Below, piece by piece: positions 35,052 through 38,771 of a DNA stretch of 38,771 nt. Made by a program: the position numbers and the translations under genes. Every line of letters starts with the position of its first letter. The stretch's first letter is position 1. Under the pieces are notes generated by a model. That model was not told the DNA's origin and searched no databases. It saw nothing but the letters and a program-made list of their open reading frames with translations. Origin of the DNA: Lutibacter sp. (GTDB lineage Bacteria; Bacteroidota; Bacteroidia; Flavobacteriales; Flavobacteriaceae); the NCBI GenBank assembly GCA_021647265.1, contig JAKIVA010000029.1, forward strand, positions 1-38,771, given 5' to 3'.

Positions 35052-35779
35052 GTACATTTAAATTAACATATAAACCTTTTGGAGAATCAGCTATTTTAAT
35101 TGAATGGCCTCAAATAATTTCAATTGATATTTTAGATGACATCCGTAATTTTAGTTTCATAATAAACAAACTAAACCTTAAACATATTCTTGAAGTTAAC
35201 TTTGTATACAGCTCATTGTTAATTATATATAAGTCAAATAAAATAAAATATATTGATTTAAAGAAAGAATTGCAATTTATTTATAATGAAAAATCAGTAA
35301 AAAAAAATAATTTCAAAAAAACAATTTGGGAAATACCTGTTTGTTATGATATTGAATTTGGGATAGATTTACCATTCCTATCTTCACAAAAAAAAATAAG
35401 TATTGAAGAAATTATCTCCACACACAGTAGCAGTTATTACACCGTATTTGGCATTGGGTTTTTACCTGGATTTTTATACTTAGGTGGCTTATCAAAAAAA
35501 ATACATTTTAAAAGAAGAGATACACCTCGTTTAGAGGTTCCAAAAGGTTCAGTAGCTATTGGAGGTAAACAAACAGGAATATACCCTAAAAGTTCACCAG
35601 GAGGCTGGCATATTATTGGAAAAACGCCTATTTCAATTTTTGAGATTAATAGAGAAAAACCTTGTTTAGTAATGCCCGGTGATAAAGTTAAATTCAACCC
35701 AATTTCAAAGGAAGTGTTTAAAACCATAAAACTTGAAGTAGAAGCAGCAATTTATAAATTAAAAAGTGTAGATAAATGA
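35048..35779 (+). CDS. pxpB: 5-oxoprolinase subunit B (KipI family)
   Basis: A 243-residue protein starting at GTG 35048, which overlaps the pxpA stop by 3 bp. The C-terminal half has the KipI signature GFLPGFLYLGGL, then PRLEVPKGSVAIGGKQTGIY and SPGGWHIIGKTP. The N-terminal half is less conserved and Lys-rich. In Bacillus the orthologue KipI also inhibits the sporulation kinase KinA; no such kinase context exists here. It acts as one half of the PxpBC ATP-dependent part. Its stop overlaps pxpC by 4 bp (ATGA). Confidence 0.93.
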   Translation: MSTFKLTYKPFGESAILIEWPQIISIDILDDIRNFSFIINKLNLKHILEVNFVYSSLLIIYKSNKIKYIDLKKELQFIYNEKSVKKNNFKKTIWEIPVCYDIEFGIDLPFLSSQKKISIEEIISTHSSSYYTVFGIGFLPGFLYLGGLSKKIHFKRRDTPRLEVPKGSVAIGGKQTGIYPKSSPGGWHIIGKTPISIFEINREKPCLVMPGDKVKFNPISKEVFKTIKLEVEAAIYKLKSVDK

Positions 35780-36621
35780 TTAAAGTTCTTCAAGCTGGTT
35801 TACACACTTCTATTCAAGATCTTGGGAGGTTTGGGTATAGAAACATTGGAATTCCTACCAGTGGAACAATGGATACTATTTCAGCAAATTTTGCAAATGC
35901 ATTATTAAATAACAACAAAAATGACGCAGTATTGGAAATTACCATGTACGGCCCAAAGTTAGCATTTACAACTCCAACAGTTATCACAATTACAGGAGCT
36001 GAAATGTCTGCAAAACTCAATAATATTAGCATAGCTAATTATAAAAAATATTCAATTAAAAAAGGTGATATTCTTTCCTTTGGGAAATTAACAAAAGGAC
36101 TACGAAGCTATTTAGCCGTTAAAGGAGGTTTTAAAACTGAAAAGGTTCTAAAAAGCAGATCCTTTTATAACGGAATTACTTTAAAAGATACTTTTAAAAA
36201 ACATGATACTATATTGTATGACCGTTATGTAGATGATATAAACACTTTTAATTCAGCGATTAAAAATACTACGCTATTTTTTGAAACTAAAGTGTTAGAG
36301 GTTTATAAAGGTCCGGATTTTAATTTATTTACCCTAGAAGAGCTACAAAAAATATGCTCAAATAAGCATACTATTTCAAATTTAATGGATAGAATGGGGT
36401 ATAGGATAAAAGAAACAATTATTAAACACAGTAAGTCAATTCTTACAAGTCCTGTTATACCAGGAACGGTTCAACTAACACCTTCAGGTCAATTAATTAT
36501 TTTAATGAAAGACGCTCAAACAACGGGTGGTTATCCACGTATTCTTCAGTTAACAGAAAAGTCAATTGCTATTTTAGCACAAAAAAAAGGAGGAGATATC
36601 TTTAATTTTTTATTAATTTAA
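35776..36621 (+). CDS. pxpC: 5-oxoprolinase subunit C (KipA/biotin-dependent carboxylase-like)
   Basis: A 281-residue protein with the family opening IQDLGRFGYRNIGIPTSGTMD, then YGPKLAFTTPTVITITGAEM, the LAVKGGF segment and the closing L-T-P-S-G-Q-L-I-I-L-M-K-D-A-Q-T-T-G-G-Y-P motif. The fold is also found in the carboxyltransferase part of urea amidolyase. It is a subunit of cytoplasmic 5-oxoprolinase. It is the last gene of the operon; no hairpin terminator follows closely, but a repeat hairpin lies 44 bp downstream. Confidence 0.93.
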   Translation: MIKVLQAGLHTSIQDLGRFGYRNIGIPTSGTMDTISANFANALLNNNKNDAVLEITMYGPKLAFTTPTVITITGAEMSAKLNNISIANYKKYSIKKGDILSFGKLTKGLRSYLAVKGGFKTEKVLKSRSFYNGITLKDTFKKHDTILYDRYVDDINTFNSAIKNTTLFFETKVLEVYKGPDFNLFTLEELQKICSNKHTISNLMDRMGYRIKETIIKHSKSILTSPVIPGTVQLTPSGQLIILMKDAQTTGGYPRILQLTEKSIAILAQKKGGDIFNFLLI

Positions 36622-36664
36622 ACCCGTTATTCTTTTTGAATTACTATTTTGAATTCAATGTTAG

Positions 36665-36699
36665 TTCGAGTAATTTTCAATAGAAAATTGTATCGATAA
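36665..36699. repeat. Dispersed flavobacterial hairpin repeat, copy 2
   Basis: TTCGAGTAATTTT and AAAATTGTATCGATAA are arms of the same repeat found at 10324-10363, here in the opposite orientation. Confidence 0.65.
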
Positions 36700-36855
36700 C
36701 TCCTTTTTAAGATGACGTTTCTATTCTTGATGCTAACCTCACCCCTTATCAGAGTTGAAGTTCACTCTAATCGACGAAATTTAATCAAAATGCACAACAG
36801 GTTAATTTAATATATTATGTTTGCGTATTAAAAAAATAATTTACATAAATTGTTT

Positions 36856-36886
36856 TATGAATTTTAAATTTGAAACACTATCTTTG
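36856..36886 (+). promoter_or_regulatory. Candidate promoter of the cold-shock gene
   Basis: TATG at 36856-36859 (one mismatch to TTTG), 19 bases, then TATCTTTG at 36879-36886, a perfect TAnnTTTG. A second -7-like TAAATTTG lies at 36865-36872. Transcription from here gives a leader of about 150 nt. Confidence 0.5.
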
Positions 36887-36951
36887 CAAAAGTTTTAATG
36901 GTATTTTTATAATATTTATGAAGTACTAAAACTAGTCATTATAACGACTTT

Positions 36952-36972
36952 AGATAAGGTATTATCTTTTTT
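36952..36972 (+). promoter_or_regulatory. Weak leader hairpin with U-tract (possible attenuator or thermosensor)
   Basis: AGATAA and TTATCT form a 6-bp A/U-rich stem with loop GGTA, followed by five T residues, within the presumed leader of the cold-shock gene. Such a stem would be stable only at low temperature. No function is proven. Confidence 0.3.
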
Positions 36973-37044
36973 AATTCGTTAAAATGACAATTTTAACTAT
37001 TTGAGATAACAATTTTTAACGATAAAAAAATAACGATAAAATTA

Positions 37045-37485
37045 ATGGCTGGATCACAAGAAACATTTGGTAAAAAAGAAAGAGAAAAAAAACGTTTAAA
37101 AAAAAGAAAAGACAAACTACTTAAAAAAGAAGAGCGCAAAGCAAAAGGACAAGGAAGTGAGTTTGTTTATGTAGATGAATATGGACAATTAACGGATACA
37201 CCACCAGATCCAACTAGAAAAATAAAAGTTGATGCTTCAACCATTGAGATTGGTATTCCTAAAAAAGAAGATAGAGTAGAAGAACCTGAAGAAAATAAAG
37301 AAGGTAAAGTATCCTTTTTTGATACCTCAAAAGGTTTTGGTTTTATACTTGATAGTAGATCTCAAGAAAAATATTTTGTACACGTTAGTGGGCTTATTGA
37401 TGAAATAAAGGAAAATGACAAAGTTACCTTTGAGTTAGAGAGAGGCCTGAAAGGTATGAATGCTGTTAGAGTTAAAAAAATATAA
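37045..37485 (+). CDS. Cold-shock-domain RNA-binding protein with basic N-terminal extension
   Basis: A 146-residue protein. Residues 1-35 are very rich in Lys, Arg and Glu (KKEREKKRLKKRKDKLLKK), 36-85 are a linker, and 86-146 form the cold-shock domain with RNP1 KGFGFI and RNP2 YFVHVSGL. The domain binds single-stranded RNA and acts as a chaperone; the basic tail is a Bacteroidota variant that should add nucleic-acid affinity. The long AU-rich leader recalls cspA regulation. It converges on the next gene with a 27-bp gap. Confidence 0.9.
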   Translation: MAGSQETFGKKEREKKRLKKRKDKLLKKEERKAKGQGSEFVYVDEYGQLTDTPPDPTRKIKVDASTIEIGIPKKEDRVEEPEENKEGKVSFFDTSKGFGFILDSRSQEKYFVHVSGLIDEIKENDKVTFELERGLKGMNAVRVKKI

Positions 37486-37512
37486 AATTGATTTCAAAGA
37501 AGCTATTAAGTT

Positions 37513-37989
37513 TTAGATAGTTATCTTTTGTAATTCTACGTTATAATCATATTGTAAGTCTTCATGTAAAAAAAGTATCTTTTTTTTAATTGAATTCATT
37601 TCCCGCATAAAAATATTTTTAAGTACCGTATTATGTTGTATTGAAGGCTTAAAATTTGCTAATTTTATACAAAAATAGAGTAGCAGTTCTACCTCGGTCT
37701 CTTTCTTTTTGGAGTATCTAATGTATTTTTTTATACTCCGTAAAATTTTACGGACACTTTTCTTAATATAGTAGTACGTGTGCGTATTTATTTGCTCAAA
37801 TTGCACATCAATTTCTGCCTTAACAGTATTTATGTAACTATTTTCATTTGAAGACTCAAATAATAGATAGGTTAACAACTCTTTATTTTCCTTTTTAAAT
37901 TTTGATAAGCGTAAACACAATGCTATTACTTCATTATGAGAACGGTTATTTAATTCAATTTTTAGTTCTTTTACTGTTACAGCTTTCAT
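37513..37989 (-). CDS. Conserved flavobacterial protein of unknown function
   Basis: A 158-residue soluble, all-helical, Lys-rich protein with a single strong ATG at 37987-37989. Its segments ELCLRLSKFKKENKELLTYL-type (here ALCLRLSKFKKENKELL), YYYIKKSVRKILRSIKKYIR and KKETEVELLLYFC recur in flavobacterial genomes without assigned role. The central helix YIKKSVRKILRSIKKYIRYSKKKE is strongly basic and could bind nucleic acid, which is only an inference. It ends tail to tail with the cold-shock gene. Confidence 0.75.
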   Translation of the reverse strand: MKAVTVKELKIELNNRSHNEVIALCLRLSKFKKENKELLTYLLFESSNENSYINTVKAEIDVQFEQINTHTYYYIKKSVRKILRSIKKYIRYSKKKETEVELLLYFCIKLANFKPSIQHNTVLKNIFMREMNSIKKKILFLHEDLQYDYNVELQKITI

Positions 37990-38128
37990 TGATGAAATTT
38001 TAACGCGAAGTTAATTTAAAGATTTTGGGAGTGCAATAAATTATTAGCTTCACATAATTTTAGATTATCAAACTTAATATTTAAAAATGAGATAGGAGCT
38101 AGGTTAGTAATTATTAATTTATCTAGAT

Positions 38129-38303
38129 TGTCCGTAATCTTACATAACGTCCGTCAACCTAAACATACCAGCAGCAGGCGGACTTGTTTCAGGGGGCATA
38201 TTCAATAAAACACTGGTTATCAGATGAAAATGAGATACTGAAACGATTCCAATAACTATCAGAACAGCATGACGATGTTCTTTATTATTACTAATTACGG
38301 ACA
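38129..38303. mobile_element. MITE-like element bounded by 10-bp inverted repeats
   Basis: TGTCCGTAAT at 38129-38138 and ATTACGGACA at 38294-38303 are perfect inverted repeats. The interior is about 41% G+C by hand count, against roughly 30% around it, which suggests an acquired or degenerate mobile piece. No clear target duplication is visible. Confidence 0.5.
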
Positions 38304-38304
38304 T
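38140..38304 (-). CDS. Possible 54-residue ORF filling the inverted-repeat element
   Basis: An ATG at 38302-38304 opens a frame of 54 codons ending at TAA 38140-38142, covering almost the whole element. The product begins MSVISNNKEHRHAVLIVIG, has one hydrophobic stretch and a Pro-rich segment MPPETSPPAAG. I do not recognise it. The opposite strand also has a short open run (NIPAAGGLVSGGIFNKTLVI), so the frame may be a by-product of higher G+C rather than a gene. Confidence 0.25.
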   Translation of the reverse strand: MSVISNNKEHRHAVLIVIGIVSVSHFHLITSVLLNMPPETSPPAAGMFRLTDVM

Positions 38305-38468
38305 ACAAAGTAATTTATTAGTTGATTTGCTTTTTTTGTATCTAAGATTTTTTAACTCAAACTAATTTATTTATATTTAAGTATTTGCTTAAATAATAAT
38401 ATAATTATACATTTACCAAAATTTTTATAATACATATCTATGAAAACTATTTCCTGCATACGTGAAAA

Positions 38469-38514
38469 AAAAGAGGTCGTCTAAAAAGTAATTTTTAGGC
38501 GATTTTTTTTTTTT
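38469..38514 (+). mobile_element. Outer end of the IS1182-like element, forming a hairpin with T-run
   Basis: AAAAGAGGTCGTCTAAAAAG matches the solo end at 20110-20130. Within it TCGTCTAAAAA (38477-38487) and TTTTTAGGCGA (38492-38502) form an 11-bp stem followed by twelve T residues, the shape of an intrinsic terminator reading rightward into the IS. That could shield the IS from outside transcription. Confidence 0.6.
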
Positions 38515-38586
38515 AATAATTTCTGTTATTTTTTTCTCACTGATTTTTAATTTAAAATTCCAATAATTAAAAAATAAAAACTCTCT

Positions 38587-38771
38587 TTAGAGGGTTAAAC
38601 TGTACTTTTTAAGGTTGTGCGCCATTGCAATTAGCCCTATTTCAACCCTTACTTTATCAATACCTCTTAACATAAATCGTTTAAAGTTCATATTGTGTTT
38701 AATATTTCCAAAAACAGCTTCCACATCCCAACAACGTTGTTTTCGTTTGGCTATTCCTTGTTCACTTAACA
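38587..38771 (-). CDS. IS1182-type transposase, C-terminal part
   Basis: On the minus strand an open frame enters from the window end and stops at 38587-38589, giving 61 residues. The phrases CWDVEAVFGNIKHNMNF and RFMLRGIDKVRVEIGL, then IAMAHNLKKYSL, match the end of IS1182/DDE_Tnp_1-type transposases, which contain the last catalytic Glu in the E-A-V-F-G-N-I-K motif. The rest of the gene lies outside the window, so whether it is intact cannot be judged. The outer IS end is 70-120 bp beyond the stop, a normal distance. Confidence 0.85.
   Translation of the reverse strand, partial: LSEQGIAKRKQRCWDVEAVFGNIKHNMNFKRFMLRGIDKVRVEIGLIAMAHNLKKYSLTL

Larger units (their letters stand above)
36622..37044. 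other. Intergenic region before the cold-shock gene
   Basis: The 423-bp region holds a dispersed hairpin repeat (36665-36699), a promoter-like site (36856-36886), a weak hairpin with U-tract (36952-36972) and a 10-bp direct repeat AACGATAAAA (37018-37027, 37032-37041) just before the ATG. No coding frame is convincing. Confidence 0.7.
37990..38586. other. Intergenic accessory patch
   Basis: About 600 bp with no housekeeping gene. It contains a 175-bp element bounded by inverted repeats (38129-38303), a possible 54-codon frame on the minus strand within it, and the outer end of an IS. The remaining bases are very AT-rich and show nothing I can name. Confidence 0.6.

Noticed and set aside
38143..38230. 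Plus-strand remnant gene (NIPAAGGLVSGGIFNKTLVI)
   Set aside because: Only about 30 codons open after a stop and no recognised family; kept only as a remark on the element.

Overview
The window is AT-rich (roughly 30% G+C by eye) and reads as a chromosomal piece of a marine-type member of the Flavobacteriaceae (Bacteroidota). The support is protein character (PorV/PorQ-type barrel, DUF4105/Lnb-like protein, Oar-like TonB receptor, small flavobacterial conserved proteins), the lack of clear Shine-Dalgarno sequences, and promoter-like sites of the Bacteroidota type (TTG, about 19 nt, TAnnTTTG). The first ~530 bases do not belong: they are near 50% G+C with enterobacterial-style codons, and encode a LysR-like C-terminus and a HisD-family N-terminus fused in frame to a flavobacterial O-antigen ligase/polymerase. 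I treat this as a probable assembly or cloning chimera.

Layout. 530-6049 (+): tail of a surface-polysaccharide cluster (Wzy-like fragment, two GT4 glycosyltransferases, a PaaK/CapK adenylate-forming enzyme, a polyprenyl glycosylphosphotransferase). 6046-9329 (-): Lnb-like DUF4105 membrane protein, PorV-like barrel, YheT-type hydrolase. 9410-10174 (+): phosphatidylserine synthase. 10397-14245 (-): kdsD-tatC-AhpD-like-lptB-glsA operon, divergent from recQ (14407-16605). 16608-18004 (-): ZIP transporter and a methyltransferase. 18150-19331 (+): THUMP-type rRNA methyltransferase. 19466-20290: a repeat-rich accessory patch with one orphan gene inside a 15-bp inverted repeat, plus an IS-end remnant. 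20292-22551 (-): a Tyr/Arg-rich secreted protein and a di-haem peroxidase lipoprotein. 22682-26316 (+): priA and the rpsF-rpsR-rplI operon, with clear promoter and terminator. 26439-31837 (+): M3 peptidase lipoprotein and a large TonB-dependent receptor. 31899-33033: a small conserved protein converging on a sirtuin. 33119-36621 (+): an NRAMP-fold transporter and pxpABC (5-oxoprolinase). 37045-37989: a cold-shock-domain protein with a long leader, and a conserved hypothetical. 37990-38771: a second mobile patch with a 175-bp inverted-repeat-bounded element of higher G+C and the 3' end of an IS1182-type transposase.

The most interesting biology is (i) the NRAMP-fold transporter coupled to pxpABC, in which the classical metal-binding residues are replaced, suggesting a non-metal substrate such as 5-oxoproline; (ii) the Lnb-like candidate lipoprotein N-acyltransferase; (iii) the inverted-repeat-bounded single-gene cassette; and (iv) the cold-shock gene leader with a weak hairpin and U-tract. 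Most of the rest is ordinary housekeeping. No tRNA, rRNA or CRISPR array was seen.
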